This document shows, piece by piece, positions 25,681-39,970 of a stretch of DNA of 64,000 nt (its first letter is position 1; each line of letters starts with the position of its first letter). The stretch is from assembly GCA_918807975.1 (NCBI GenBank), contig OU964920.1:5282501-5346500 (forward strand), in the 5' to 3' direction. The stretch is from Aplidium turbinatum (taxonomy: Eukaryota > Chordata > Ascidiacea > Aplousobranchia > Polyclinidae). Under the pieces are notes generated by a model. That model saw nothing but the letters and a program-made list of their open reading frames with translations, was not told where the DNA came from and made no database searches. Position numbers and translations under genes: made by a program.

Positions 25681-28600
25681 AAGAAAAAGAAGAAGAAGCA
25701 CTGATGGATGCTTGTTTTATGTCAAGCACAAATATGCTGATTCATCATATATGGCGTGGAGCAAAATCACAATATTTTAGCTGCACTTAAAATCCGACAG
25801 AAAAGAGAAGATTAATTCAAAATCTTATGGAAAATATCGATACATTACCGCTTGTAACGAGAGCCGAAAAATAGTATGACATTGCCAATCCGATTAAAAG
25901 AACAACGACGAGGTTATGCATTATACACGATTCGGATAGAAGCTTAAATAGATATCTTTTGAAAGGACGACTTCCATTCAAAGTTGAAGTTAAAGTTGGC
26001 ATAGTTTAAATAGTCAAGCTGTGGTTTGAAATCGAATTTTCATTCAAATCGTAATTTTAACCAATTTCGAAAATAACAAAAAGGATTTTCTCAGACTTGG
26101 CTCTGTTATGACAACATTGGTGCAAAATATTATTGGATATCAAGTTGCGTTTGTGTTTACTCTGCGAATTGCTGCACGAAAAACAGAGTTATTTTGCGTC
26201 AACCTGATGTTAAGAAATGTTGTATAATTGCATAAAGTGTCAAATGTTGCCAATTATATTTTGCTCATTGCTACCGGCTACAGAAAAGAGGCACATGCTT
26301 CAACAGTACTTCTTTCCGGTTCACTTCCTGAAAGGTTGTGCATGTAAAGAAGATTACAGTGATAACCAGAATAACTTTTGTGCACTGTTATTACAAACAC
26401 GGCTGCTTTTATGGAAAATTCAAACGGTTTCAATGGACGAAGTTTCAATTGCATAAAAAATGCACATCAAATACATATTTTCACACAGGGGTGGCAAACT
26501 CATGACGATTGCTTAAGCCGAACGTGACAGCTATTTGCTACTGGATAAACCAGATAACAACAAAAAATTTTCGAATGTTGAAAGCTGGAAGTAGTCTGAA
26601 GTCACTCTGAACATAGCAGATCCCATTTAACAAAATCAGTCTAAACGCAAACCAAACATTACTACCATATTTTGAAACGTCAGATCCCTTCAAATGAGAC
26701 GTCAAACAACGAAGAGCGATTTATCTTAAGTACTGTGCGTTGAGAGAACATGTAAAAATGCATTGATTGCAAAGCATCTGAAAGTCCTTCTTGCAATGTC
26801 AAACAAGACGAATTTAGAAGGCACGCGTGATGTGTTATCTTTAAGTTTTAAAGAGGCACATGATCACACAGAGATCTGTAGAGTGATGAGGAGTTCTCAA
26901 GCGATCAACTTGAAAGAGTATTTGTCTATCTTACATTAAGTGATGTCTAAACAACATATTTGTAACTGTGTTAAGTCATTTTCTTATCATAGAATGTGTT
27001 TCGTTCTGCCAATTACTTGGATAAACGGAATGTCCAAAAGATTATTATCTGCTGCGGAGAACAGATCAGTCAACAAGATTCCTAAATGACAACGGTTGGC
27101 GTGTTGTACTTGATTGATTTGTTGATTAAAAATGAATGAATTTCAATGCTGTTTTAGATTCTTTTACAAATGTGATAACCTCAAAGATCAGATCATTAGC
27201 ACTAGGGCTGTTCAGCTCAAAAATAGTTTTCAACTTTCGAATTAGTTTGTTTTGACACAAATTTGTGTGACCAGACTTTGTTCTATTTCGAATTCCTTTT
27301 CCTTGTAAATTTGAAGCGATGTTACAATCATCAGGCTTATGGTTAAGAGTCCTCAAAACAAAGATATTTCAAAAATGTCGATTTTATTAGTGGGGACGTA
27401 CACAGAGTTATCAAATCCAAACTAAGAAAACTGGAAAATTTAATTGTTTCTCAACAGTGCATAAAAAATCCAAATGGCAAGCGAGATGACACGTATTTTT
27501 CGTATTTCTCTTGAGATATCTAACATTACAAATGCAGAACCAAAAATAAAGTGATGGTACCTAGAAGCTTAAATAAATTCCTGTTATGTTTCCATTGCGT
27601 GTGAGTAACAAAAAACAACACAACTTGCATTTGCTTAGTCACACAACCTCAAGAGGAAGTTATTACAATGAGATAAGACCAGTCCCATTTACCATTGTCA
27701 TACATGTGATTTACAGTGGGATACATAATTACATATCTTATGCTCAGATGACATCGCCGATAACAAATGGAGCTTATTGCGCGATTCAAATGACTTAGCA
27801 GGCGGAAACGGACAATCAGATGATGCGCGATAAACGTACAAAGCCAGTTTACACAGCTTTCGCTGAGACTGCACCTGTGAATTTATTTGATGGATAGTTG
27901 CTACAGGAAATTGTTGCACAAAAACCAAGAAAAAGGATTAGCCTTTACCAGCACAGCATTTATCTAACCTGGGCCTACGGAGTTACATCACAATTTTAAC
28001 AAACCTTCTAAAATATCGGTTGTCAGTTGAAAAGTTTCATGCTCTCAAAAACTCTCCAGAGAAACACCGTAACAGAAAATGCATGGTATAGAATGCCAGT
28101 TAAATTACTTTCCACAAAAAAATGATATAAGTTTAAACCCTGGCTTGGGCGGCGTATTGTCTTAGTTGAAAATAGCAATTTCAATTGAGGTTTCTTAGAG
28201 GCATTTTGTTTTGTTTTGTTCCGCTAAAGCAAAGGTCGTTTCATACAGCCGTATGACTTGCAAAATCGACTTGCGCTGTAAATAAAACTATAAAGTACAA
28301 AAATCGAATGATTTCCAGTTGAGATGATATAAAAATCGTGTAAATTTTTTCCGCCCTGCTGTTATAATTACTCCACGCCTGGTTCAATGAGCACGAAAAC
28401 GTTTTATGTTAAAAGGATAACTTGTCTATATTCTTAGAAAAACAATGGTTTATTTCACAAACAACCAAACTCCTACATTGCTACACACATGACACATTCT
28501 GGGATTATGATGGTGATGCGTAGGCCATTCTCTTGTCTTTTGAAACTGCATCATCCTATTAACGTGATAAATACGTAACACATGGTCTATGATTTACCAG

Positions 28601-31600
28601 AATATTGTTGAAACTCTTCACATGTTTGATTTTTTTCAAGAACAATTAGTGAAGGTATCATTTGATATTTCGTAAATTGACTGATGTACACTGTTTTTCA
28701 AAATAGATCTACGTGTATACCTCAACAGCCACTGTAAAAAGTATAACTACTTAACAAGGATCTTCCTCAACAAGATGAAAGTGAAACGTGCCTCACAAAT
28801 GTACAAGAAACGTCACAAGGCAGGACAAGCACAACTACCCATATAGCTTGCTCCTCAGAGAAAAGGATACATACATAATTACAATAATTAAAGTTGAAGC
28901 AAGATATGATATGTTAAATCTTTTAACATTTTGCAAAAATTGTTTCTGGAGCATTGAGCTATCATTGTATCTCAATGGATTACGTCTGTTGGGTAAAGCA
29001 AAAGTAGACAATGTGAGATGCATTGAAAAACCGACAAAACTCCCTGAAAATACTTTGCAGAAAAGAAATGAGTAAATTAATGACAAGTGTTCACTCATTT
29101 CATGAATTCACGCTTTTTAAACTAATTTCTATCACGCATATAGCAAAGAAATGTGTGATGCACAGCTTGAGGAGTTTCATATTAACAAAAAAAAACAACA
29201 AAATTAAAACTACCAAAAGAACTCAAATCTACATTGTAGCCTACTTTTATCAGCCAAAATACGCCAACCGGTTATTCAAAGGACAGCCAGCAACGTTAAA
29301 CTGGAAATAACCGGCGATGACTAGTTTTGCTACCGTCAATGGACTGGCGTTGCATTTCCGTATCGAGCATCATTGCAAGTCACGCGCTGTAAAAGACTGA
29401 AGGAAAATCACAACTTCGCGTGAGATTTCGTCAGTCACCGTGGCAAAACCCCACGAGGTATGCAACATGTCTTCCAAAAACTTTGGTTGTTGGTTTTTGC
29501 TGTTCCCAGTGGGAAAATATGAATGAAAAGTGTCACGTGACACTGAAAAAGACTGTTCCACAGACGCACGAGCCTACCAGCCAAAGTTGCCATTTCTACA
29601 TCGTTTCAACGTCTCTAACCTTTATAACGATGAGAAAGCGAAAAGAATGTTTCGACTGGAATATGTTACACAGACACACAACACACACAAGAATCGATAC
29701 ATTCAACAAGAACTGATACGTGGGTGATGACAATTTACAATAATAGTGAACCAGCACACTTGATTTGCATACAAGCTAGGCTGTCAAAAGATGGTTATGC
29801 AGCGCCTCTAGTGCGACAAATAGAAGTGCAAACACAATTACGTGATTGGCTCACGTAACCCAAAATAGGTTTCATTTTGCTTCAAATGGAGAATGACACA
29901 ATATTTGATGCTCAACAGCAAGTAAATAAAAGCAACCTGGTTTTGCAAGTTGTGCAGTTTATTGGTAAACCTTTCACCGTCCTAAACTTTATTCGGTTAA
30001 AGTCAAATATCTCTTGGTCGTTGACATAAAGACGTTAGGGTCCTTCAGCTTAAAAATTATTAAATTCACCAACAGTATGAATCGATCATTTAGTCATAAA
30101 TCAACAGCGAAGAGGAAGTGAGGATAAATATTTTTACGGGCATTCAGCCAAGAAAATTTTGTTACATGCGTAAGGACATTTCCTTCCTGTCATGTAATTG
30201 TCGAAATATCACACCAACGGGTCACGCTTCATAGGTTGCCTTTATGACAAATGTTTCATATTCGCAAATACGCCATACAATTCAAGAGGAACTCCCACAT
30301 TTTACAGAATGGCTAAATAAGATTTTTGCCTGAAAATATTTACATCCAGACAAGTCTGAAAATTTTTAACCTTAAATCACTAAAAGTTTCGCAATTGTTT
30401 GACCATCTAAACTAAAGTCTAAACCATGAAACTGAACATCTGATCATTTGTAAAATGTAGCTGGATATGCTCATCCGTTCTATTTGGAATTCCTGTGTCT
30501 TGGAAAGCAATTCCTTGCAATGACTGGCCATGGATGTGCTTGTTTCGACTCCCTAACAATCACCTTCTGATGGAGAAAGGATATTTTCACCAAATTGCAA
30601 ACTAAAAAGTGATCAAAATGGTTGCCTTTCTAAGCTTTTTTGATAAAACAGTAACTCTCCCTTTATGAGATCTTCCATTACAGAAATTATCAAAGACCTC
30701 TAGCAATATTTCTTCTTTGATTTTCCAATTCAAGTTAAAAAATCGCTTTTCAATTTATTTTTGCTTTTAAGTCGACAGATTGAAGGCAATTTTTGCATCT
30801 AGCTTTTTCCATCGAGAAATTTAACAACAAATTAATTAGCATACAGCCCTCGTTTTCACAAAATTTTTGGATAAATAAAAATATACAAAAACGTCTTCCA
30901 TCATGTAGACATATGATTGTTATCTTTTAAATGAGAAAAGCATAAATACCGATGGAAACGCTGACGACCTGCAGGGTTGGGTTAGGGTGACTAAAACACA
31001 AATGGAGTTAACTTGTTTGCGACGTCTGTATGTTTGCGACAAGCAAATCTACTGCCGAGTTTTTTTACACCAATGTCGTACGTAGATTCAAAAATGTTTA
31101 AATCGCACTGTACTGGCAACGATATTAAGATTGTTTGAAAATAAGCTGCTTTAAAATTGAACTGATTTTTAAGTTTATCCAAGGAGCATAGTCAATGTAT
31201 AGTAGCCTAATTCCAGGCAAATTGCTTCAACATTCATTGGTATATGGTATGCTAAGAAGTTTTAGGCATTTACCATGTGCTTAAAATTTGTCCAAATTGT
31301 TTCAAATTCTTTCAGAATTTCCGTTGCAAAAGTAAAAACTTAAATAAATTTTATCGCTAGTCGTTTTTGAGAAAAGACATAATCATAAATGCTAATTGCT
31401 AACGAATATAGGTCTGATTTTTTTTTTGAAATTGAAATGAGACGTCTAGGGCAGCTACGTCCAATTGAAAGTCTTTCCGGTAAAAAAATTATTATTGTAT
31501 GTTGTTTGAGATTCACTTTTATAGAGTCACTTGGTGTACAGCTTTGTCTTTCAGCTTTTGCTAAAGTTTGTTGAACTCTTTCAGGAACCATGGAACCACT

Positions 31601-33126
31601 CACTGACTGTTATTGATGCTTCACCAACAAGAAATGGCAGTTTTTGAAAGGGGTTTGGTGTGATGTGAGCACAATTTTCTTACTTTTTGTGCAAAGCCCA
31701 GGTTTTTAACACAGTTGCTTCGTACTGTGGCTGACAAATAGAAAGTTTAGCCAATCATATAGGCCTACTTGGTTTATCTAGTTTACAGTAGTTAGGCTAC
31801 ATTCTGGTGTGCGTTCTTGTTGAAAAAGGGCTGTTTTTCGCGTGTATTCAAGACACGACCAAAAAACAAAAATTAGAAAAATATTTTCTCTCCCCGCCCG
31901 AAAAATTCATTTTGATGTTATCGGCTAAAGCAGATTTTTCTACTAATTTCTCATAACCTTCCAGTAACTGATGTTATCCCGCTGTGACAAATAATCTAAA
32001 GTTTCTATGAACTTCATCAGCGCAAAGCGTAACACAGCAACAGAGCGATGTCTGATTTGTTTACTTTTAAAAGTAAACACTTATTTATCGGCTAAACAAT
32101 CAAGACACCAAAGCTGCACTATGACAGTGACGTAGATAAGGGGAGAGATTGTGGTTTAGATTTGTTATAAACATAAACGCATAAAAACGTCATAAATTCT
32201 TTTTCCCTCCGTTCATTATGATATCAGAAAAATTTCAAACTTGTCATATTATTATCAACGTAAAATGAGCAAAGCAACAGCCTGAAAGCAACACATTAGC
32301 AAACGCAAAAAAGTAAATCGGTTTTGCTGCAAACAACTTATCAGGCTATTGCAAATAATCTATGTGAGCGAACAAACAGAATATCTTCCAAAACTGTGGA
32401 GTTGTGTGAGCCTACTGCACTGTTTAAATACATCGCAATTTTTGTTAAAACACTTCTACGTCTTTTAATAAAGCAACCAAATTCTTTGAATTTTATTGTT
32501 CTTCATGTTTTGTGTTTGGACTACGTGTCTCTCAGGGTAACAGTAAATAACTTAATGACAAAGACGCATTTTTTCTTTGTGACACTCTGCTGTAGTTTCG
32601 TTTTTTCAGTGAGTGCAGTCTACTTTTTAATTGTGCGTCATATTCAGATTTTCATCCCATTATTTTGCCTATTTGTCTTCTCGGCCAACAAACAGAAATA
32701 CCTTCCCACATGGGAAAAATGAATCCAATGACCAGAAGAATAAGAATGGCCGAAAGGGTTTTTTTGGTTGCAAACAAGAAAACCAAAAAAGTCTTGAAAT
32801 ATGTTTAAAAGCTTATCAGCTCGTAACAAATATTTGACGAATAGTTTTATTTCAAATTCACAACGAAACAAAAATTGTTTATTTTTTTTTGAAAAAACAA
32901 AACAAAAAAATAAAAAACTAATTTTACAATAATTCGTTTCGAACAGTTTCTACAAAAGAAGTGGCAAAGGCTAACCAGACTATAACGAAGCTAGTCACAA
33001 TAACAACAATGATGCTTGTTTTTATATAACTTTGCATAAAATTCGGACACGAGCATCTTTCAGCGTTTGAGGATGCAGATGTACCAATACAAAGTACTTT
33101 GCAACACTAAACAGGGCAGCATGCGG
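25681..33126. other. Intergenic, no gene recognised
   Basis: About 7.4 kb without a convincing gene or repeat. Minus-strand open frames at 27,126-27,356 and 31,340-31,603 look mildly protein-like but lack any recognised domain. A 132-codon hydrophobic frame at 32.3-32.7 kb starts at TTG and is A+T-driven. Confidence 0.5.
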
Positions 33127-33326
33127 CAGTTGGAAGTTCGGCCGTGGAAAAGATAATTTGGACTCGGTGGCAATGGGTGATTAGGACCTCAAATTAAGAA
33201 AAAATTTGAGGTTGTTTCTTCAAGTTCACGGCCCCCTGTAAAGGTTACGGGCTCCTAAAATTATCCTGAGCTGGATCCAGAAGCACCCCCTGCAACCCTT
33301 CCCCCCCGCCCCTACAAACGCTACTG
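33127..33326 (+). repeat. Type B MITE-like repeat, copy at 33.1 kb
   Basis: Contains GGAAAAGATAATTTGGACTC and ACCTCAAATTAAG, the internal words of the family. It ends CCCCTACAAACGCTACTG after a C-rich stretch. The left end CAGTTGG may be the other terminus. Confidence 0.6.
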
Positions 33327-36300
33327 GTTGGGAGTTGGAAAGAGAAACACAGATGCAAACACAGCTAAACAAAGATGGAAAAATTGACTGCTTGTGACTG
33401 GTCGAGAGAAAAAGGTTAAACCTTCTCTCCTATTAAGGCAGGACCTGGACATCATAATATTGAGGAAGAGGATACTGTGGTCTAAAGGACTTGGGTAGTG
33501 AGGAACTCGATCAACTAAAGTGATATCATCTACAGTGAGAGTAAATCAGGCAAATGTAAAAGGTAACAAAAGTAAAAGTATTTTTGGACCGATTATGAGT
33601 TTTTCAGACTTATGGCAATTTAAGAACTTGGCAAGGAAGTCGGTAAAGTATGCGATCAAGAAGTTGGTGCCAGAGTTTCTACGGAGAAAATGGCATTATC
33701 AAATATTTATGTTGCGCCCAGTAAGAAGAAAAAATAACAGCGATGAAAAAAGGAGGTCATTTGCTGTCATGAGTAAAGCGACCATCTGTTTTGGTCAGTG
33801 ATAAGACCAATATATTCAGTTGTTATTATTTGAAGATTTTTCATTGTCATAAATGATTCAAACAATGACTGGACTTGGAGACTGGCATTTTACGTCATAA
33901 TCGTCATTGAAAAAAGTGACTCCCATAATCAAAGGAAGAGTTATTTTTATGGTAAACATAATTTTGGGGGTGTCTGGATAAACATACCGACCAAAGCTTG
34001 GCTTGTTATTTATTTGTGAACTCCGTCAGACGAAGAGAGCCAAAAATGTGATTAATACATTTTTCTGTAAACACGAAAACTTTTATCTTCGTCAGCAGAA
34101 ACAAAAATTAAATTGGGTTAGCGTCCAGCAAACACATTTACTTAAAAAGTCACAAAAGTGAATTTATAAAAATACTAAAAAGCATTTTTTAAAATACTGT
34201 CAAATTTCTGATGAGGGCTTAAGTTACGCCGAAAACGTTCGACAGTTAAAACTATTTGTAAACAATCATGTAAAATATTTTGCTATATTGCTCTACCTTG
34301 CTGTAATGCTGTGCCTTGCCTGTTTTCGTTTTTTTAGTGTTTATTCTATGGTAAGTTATACGAAAAAGGCTGATTTGCTGGAAGATCATAAAAACTAAAA
34401 TTATTTTCAAGCTCTTCGATCTGAAAGTTGTAATTTTTTGCAGTGATTTACAGTATCGGACTACAGTACATCAAGTTGCAAAATATGTTTTAGCGCAAAA
34501 AATAGTTGACATGTTCAGTAATCACTATTCTGATGGAGGATAAAAAGACAAAAAACAATTTTATAAAAAAAAAATACAACCGCTGTCACGCTGCAAACGA
34601 TGATAAACTAAGGATGGTTAGTCTAGTGCTTTTCTTAGTGGTGAATGAGTGAGTGGGTTTGCCAATATGAAATGTTTGTGTGTGGGCGATCTTGACTGAT
34701 CCCAATCATAATCTATTTCTTAATATCTTATAATGACTATATAGGCTCGGAAAACGCTTTTCTCAGAAGATTTCTTCTGAAAAACTCTAAAAACAACAGA
34801 AAATAATAAACTTCTTTAACTTATTTCAGATAAATTGACAAACAAGTTGTCAGGACACATTTAACTATGGCGTTCACATGCGGGAATTCAGCAGCTAAAA
34901 AAATCAACACTTTTCAAGTGGTCATCATCGTTTTGCTGGGTTTGCATGGTTTAAAGTGGCTCTTGATGCACTGGCTGTTATGTAATAAATTATCGACTTG
35001 TCCGCTATTGGTAAAAGTGCTGCCAAGTGCGTTAACAAGCATCGAGAAAAGAAAGGTTAGGTTCTTCGACTTTATCATTGACTCTAAAATAAGTAGAGTG
35101 TTACTTCCTTCATTGTAGTTGCGTTTTGTTCAGCAACATCGTCCACCCAACTTATCAGTGTTCTTTTTTAAGCAATATTTTTCAACGTTCAGCTTCGTGA
35201 GATGCCGAATTAGGATCGCATGATTAGACCATAAAGCGCCATGCCCTAATGGCCATTCCACCATCTGCTGGTACTAAGTTTTAATATAAGATTATTATTT
35301 GAAGTAGATTGCTCTGGGCTACCTCTGGTCATTAAAACAATTGTAGGTACACCACAGACCCAAAGGACTTTTCATAAAACAAAAATAATTGTAGCCAGAA
35401 AATCAAACCTTCCTTGATGTTGATTCAACGTTTGAAGGCGTAAATGAGAGTTATCCAGTTTCCTAAGCCTAGTCATAATTCAAACCCTGCAGCCTACTCG
35501 CCCACAAGTGAGCATGTTTAGCAAATCGATTTGTCCAAATACTAGGCTTGTAGAAGCGGAAGTAATTTTCAAGATGGAAGTACGTAATTCAAATCAATAA
35601 TTAATTAATGGCAGTAGTGAGGCTGAACAGTTTAAAGTAGCTCGATCTTTAAATAAAGATCGTCTGATCGCTCTGTATTATTTATTTTAATTTCATAAAT
35701 GATGAATTGTGGTTACAAGACAATGACACAGGCCAAGGATTTTCTATAATAATATACGTTTACAGTCAAATACACTTTTTTCGTTTATGTGTAGTTAGCT
35801 CATCATATTCATGTAACCTTCGTGTACAAAGTTTTTCTCATTTATTTTTCAATTTGGGACTGCTTGAGCTTGGTTTGTAATTCTAAAATTATCGTTTCAT
35901 ACCTATAGCCGACCCCAAGTCTAAAACTCAGTTTGCGAAAAGACGTTCCAAAGTGCGACACCGATTGTACATTGAATGGTATGTTTTGCTGCATACTAGT
36001 GTTTGATAACGATTCTTAATTATTTCTCCAGACCTTGAAGTGGGGTATCCACTCGTCCTGCTGGAAACCGAGATCCCCGAAGTGACAAAGGCCGTTTGCA
36101 ATGGTTGTTCAAAAGGTCTGTCAGGTCGAAATGAAACGGAATTCTTCACAAAGAATTTAATTTGAAACTAAACCATAAAAACAAAAAAGTTCAGATTGGT
36201 TTATTTTGTTTTGTTGGCGGAAAAATAAAAGTATATACAAAACACATTAAACGCAAATGATCTGCACAAAAGGAATGAATACTGAATAGAATACTTTACG

Positions 36301-37758
36301 TTTTTAAACAGCCCTAATGCCTTCCAAACCTACCTTTATAGTTCACATTCCACATATCCTATACTTATTGGAAGGCCTGGTGTAGTTTTCCCGCCTTGAG
36401 CAAAAGGCAAAGCCATGAACACTTACATGAATACACTCTTGTCCTTCAAGTAAACGCTTGCCATTAACGTAGAAGCCTGTCTTCCACTTGCAATTATTTT
36501 CTTAGAGGTATCACATTTTTCATATAGCTGGAGGTTATCGAATAGTGCATTGAGTTTCGAAATCTTGAAAAAAGTTGCGTAATTTTTAAGTGCTCAAGCG
36601 ATTAGAAGGTGGATATAGCCTAATTATGACAGGAAGTTGCATAGCTTCTCTGGGGACAAAGAGCAAACAGTGACTGCCATCTGTTTGCAGAACCTCAGTG
36701 CAAGAAAATGGTAAAGAATGCTATAGCCTAACTGTAAACGTAGAAAAATGTGCTTTAAGTGAAATGTGTAGCCTAATAATTTTGCATATATTTTTTATTG
36801 TTTCGTCCAAAGTTCCCGTTACCCGTTTAAAAAAAGTTTTACATTGAAAACGTTCCTTGCGAAGATGGAATCATTATCACTGAAAAGCCGAGTTTGTGAG
36901 CATAACACAACACAGCCAGTTTAAGCACACAGATTCATGTGACCTGTAGTAGCCTCAGTGTTAAAAATGGATTGCGGTCAGCCTGAATGGCTATGAATAG
37001 ACTGTTATAATATTGTCTTTGTGTTGCTTATCTTGTGCTGAAGCAAAGGTAGCTTTTAGAAATGCCCACCTACTTCATAATGTCAACTTACTTGTAGGAG
37101 AAACTAATAACCATGTAACCAGAAGAGAAATCTAACTGTGACGAATACAGAACACATTGCCAGAACGTGAAGACGAATCGACGACCACCAGTCAATGCAA
37201 CACCATAAAAATTATTGTCTAAATATTCTGAATTTTTCTTAAATGAGATTGCGTGTGTTAAACAACTAATTTAACAAGCGTGAAAGTATTCTTACGTACA
37301 ACTTTTCTCAAAACCAAAATAGCATTGGCTAATTATGCTTTTTATCATAGATTTAATTTATTTCTGAATTTTCGATAAAAAAGTCATATAAATATTTTTG
37401 TATACGTTGAATACTCAAGGTGTCCATACAATACTAAAGGTGTTTGTGTCGCTACTTCGTTATACATTTTTGGCATAAAATTGAACAACATGGCGGATAA
37501 ATTAAAAACTGTAATTAATATCAAGTTATTGCAAATACGGTAGTATTGTATTTTATCTGACCAACAAAATTTTGTTGGTGTTTAAAATTTTTGATGTTGT
37601 CATTCAACAATTAAATTTTGGTATATTTCGTATATTTTCAACTCAAGATCAAGTTTCTTTACGAAATTTACATTATGAGTGCATGGATTACTTTACTTTG
37701 CTTGAAGATTTTCTGGGGTAAAACATGAAATGTAGCCAAAATTATGCACTTGCGCAGT
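33327..37758. other. Intergenic, no gene recognised
   Basis: Other than the hammerhead-like fold at 34.2 kb and a weak palindromic-family remnant at 35,417-35,445 (TGTTGATTCAACGTTTGAAG) nothing is supported. An ATG frame at 34,867 (83 codons, one hydrophobic segment) has no recognisable domain. Confidence 0.5.
34201..34258 (+). ncRNA. Hammerhead-ribozyme-like fold (type I topology), weak
   Basis: Carries the conserved core elements in order: CTGATGA (34,208-34,214), a short stem II GG...CC with a bulge (34,215-34,230), GAAA (34,231-34,234), stem III AAC/GTT closing an 8-nt loop (34,234-34,247), and A at the cleavage position (34,248). Stem I is formed by CAAATTT (34,201-34,207) with AAA-cta-TTTG (34,249-34,258). 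All essential core bases are present, but stems II and III are short and A is an uncommon cleavage base. In animals such motifs usually travel with retroelements; none is recognised here. A chance match is possible. Confidence 0.2.
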
Positions 37759-38247
37759 CAGTGGCGTAACCAGGAATTTTGAAAGGGGGGAGGGGTTGAA
37801 GGGGCGAAGCCCAGGGCGGCGAAGCCCGCTGGCATATTCGCCTTAGATAACACCCAGCGGTGGGGGGTTTGGGGGCCTCCCCCGGAAAAATTTGAAAAAT
37901 TACTTTGAATTTGGTGCATTCTGAGAGCATTTTCAACAAAAATGTGGGTATGAATATTCCTGTAAAAAGGTGCTGTCCGGTGGCATAGTAAAAGGATAAG
38001 ATCCTGTTTTCTTCGGAAATAAAGCTAAGTCTCTATGTTTTCTTGTCGCTAATTCCTGGCTGAGATATTTGAATGTTTGGAATTATATTGGCAAAACTCG
38101 CTCTTTTAAAGCAGTTTCGTTTAAAATTAGGCAAACTTTGTTTTAGAGACATAAAGAGACTGAAAGCATCATTCTCAATATCGTGACGTTACACGCTTCG
38201 AAGAGGGGGGTTGAAACCCCCAAAAACCACCCTTGGCTACGCCACTG
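37759..38247 (+). mobile_element. CAGTGGCGTA MITE, copy 1 (489 bp)
   Basis: Starts CAGTGGCGTAACCAGGAATT and ends CTTGGCTACGCCACTG, which are hAT-style terminal inverted repeats (CAGTGGCGTAGCCA). It shares its whole body with the copies at 51.95 and 54.73 kb but carries more small differences and indels, so it is the oldest of the three or a subfamily. G-rich runs lie just inside both ends. The 8-bp flanks (TGCGCAGT and TACAGTAT) do not match. Non-coding. Confidence 0.85.
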
Positions 38248-39970
38248 TACAGTATGATATGTTACTTGCATACTGGTAGCCCTACTTGACAACTAGAACT
38301 AGGCATTTGTTCACAAGTTAAGATGGAAAAGAGGATATGTCCCTTCAACTTTTATGAAAATAGGTCTTTTCATAGATGTATTTAGTTTCATGCACGAAGT
38401 TACCACGAGAGTAACCGCTTGACATCGCGTGGAACTGATAACCTCAAAGACAATAAACAGGGACTAAAGTTAATAGTTTGCAAACAATGATCACGCAATT
38501 AGTCTTAAATTCCCCATAATGAGTTGTACTTAACCTTCCCACTATCATGACATAAATATATAGGCTACATCACAAAATCTTGCTGTGAACTTGAATCCAC
38601 CTCTGTTGGTAGCATCCTCACTACTTTTTAACACTGTCGTAACTCGTAATGTGGCCAAAGTTTTATGCTCCAGGGCCGTTGAGATGATTTGGGCCTTGTA
38701 TAACGAAAAGCCCGTGCCACCCAAACAACACACCTCTAAAGCAAACAATAGGGGCTCACACTATACTTGGTATTTTCTTTGTTAATGTGAGAATTATGTG
38801 TAGCGCTAACTTTACAAGCAACAGACACAAGAGGAATTTTGATCTTGAACATGTCAGTCGAGACAATAAACCATAACACTAAAGTAGCTTTTTGTTTCTT
38901 GCCTTTGCTTCGATATATTCCGGTTGGTGCTTTATTGTTTAATTTTTTCATTTCAACCAGTTAGTTACTGAGCAGAATATCCTACGTGAGAACATTTAGA
39001 CTGAGAAAATAGCTCGTTTTTTCGTTTCCTTTACAAAATAACTTTAACATCTATAAAAAGAATTGTGATTTTTCTTTTTGTATAATGTAGCATATGTGCA
39101 TTGTGCAGCCAGCTATACGGAAATAAGCTTGATTGATTGGTAACACTTCAATGTCTTGTTCTTGTCACTCGTCAAGGCTTTACAAATGTGTGTTCCACTG
39201 AAGACACTCAACAGAAATTCACAAAAAAAGGTATATATTTATAATGCGACATTGTATCATTACAGCAATCGCTTGATAAAGTAGAACACAATCTATCGAA
39301 CAACCTGATCTCTATCATTAAGATATTATCGAGTTGATTATGCTGCATTGGGGTATAAAATAAAAGTTTCTACATATTAAAACCTTATCGTTTCACGATT
39401 TTGTTACTAATCACACTTTGTAGTTTTTGAATAGGCAACATTCTACTTTGGTGGTATGGATTTATAAAAAGAACCAACACTACACAACGACTGCGATGAC
39501 TTTGCAATTTAACAGTTGAGAGCAGTTACTAGTGTACTGTAGATTGTTCATTGCGCGATAACAAAGTTTGATGAGAATGGAGATGGCTTGATTTTATCGT
39601 TGAGGCAAAAATGAATGGAAATATCGTTTTTAAAAAGCAAAAAAAAAAAAACTTTATTCAGTACTCAGCTGCGGACGTTAACTCGATGTAGAAAAGGTGA
39701 TTTTTACTAAATAAAAAAAGAGGGCGGTATTGTGCCACCCCTTTCGGAAAGCTAAAGAACTACTAGCTGACTTTTTCTCCATACGAACGGTTTGTCAAAA
39801 TACGCTTATTTCTGAATGTAACTGAGGCTACTTATAAAGTCGACATTGTCTTAAAATTTCCTCATTTATTGTCGAAGGGGTCGTTTGTATATTAAAACAA
39901 ACCATAGCCGATGACTGCCGATGCTAACACTAAAAACCAAAACAGTTGTAGATTTTGCTTTTTTTAGATT
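38248..39970. other. Intergenic, no gene recognised
   Basis: Nothing coding recognised; overlapping frames on both strands at 38.5-38.9 kb are incidental. Confidence 0.5.

Noticed and set aside
27126-27356. Minus-strand frame ending ...KLKTIFELNSPSANDLIF...
   Set aside because: Mildly exon-like (acceptor TTGTTTTGAG) but no recognised family and within chance length.
31340-31603. Minus-strand frame containing MVPERVQQTLAKAERQSC
   Set aside because: The plus strand is open over the same bases, there is no domain, and length is near chance.
32324-32722. 132-codon open frame, hydrophobic
   Set aside because: Starts at TTG, composition driven by A+T, no domain, and a length expected by chance.
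37751-38255. Target duplication for MITE copy 1
   Set aside because: Flanks TGCGCAGT and TACAGTAT agree at only three of eight positions; no duplication claimed.
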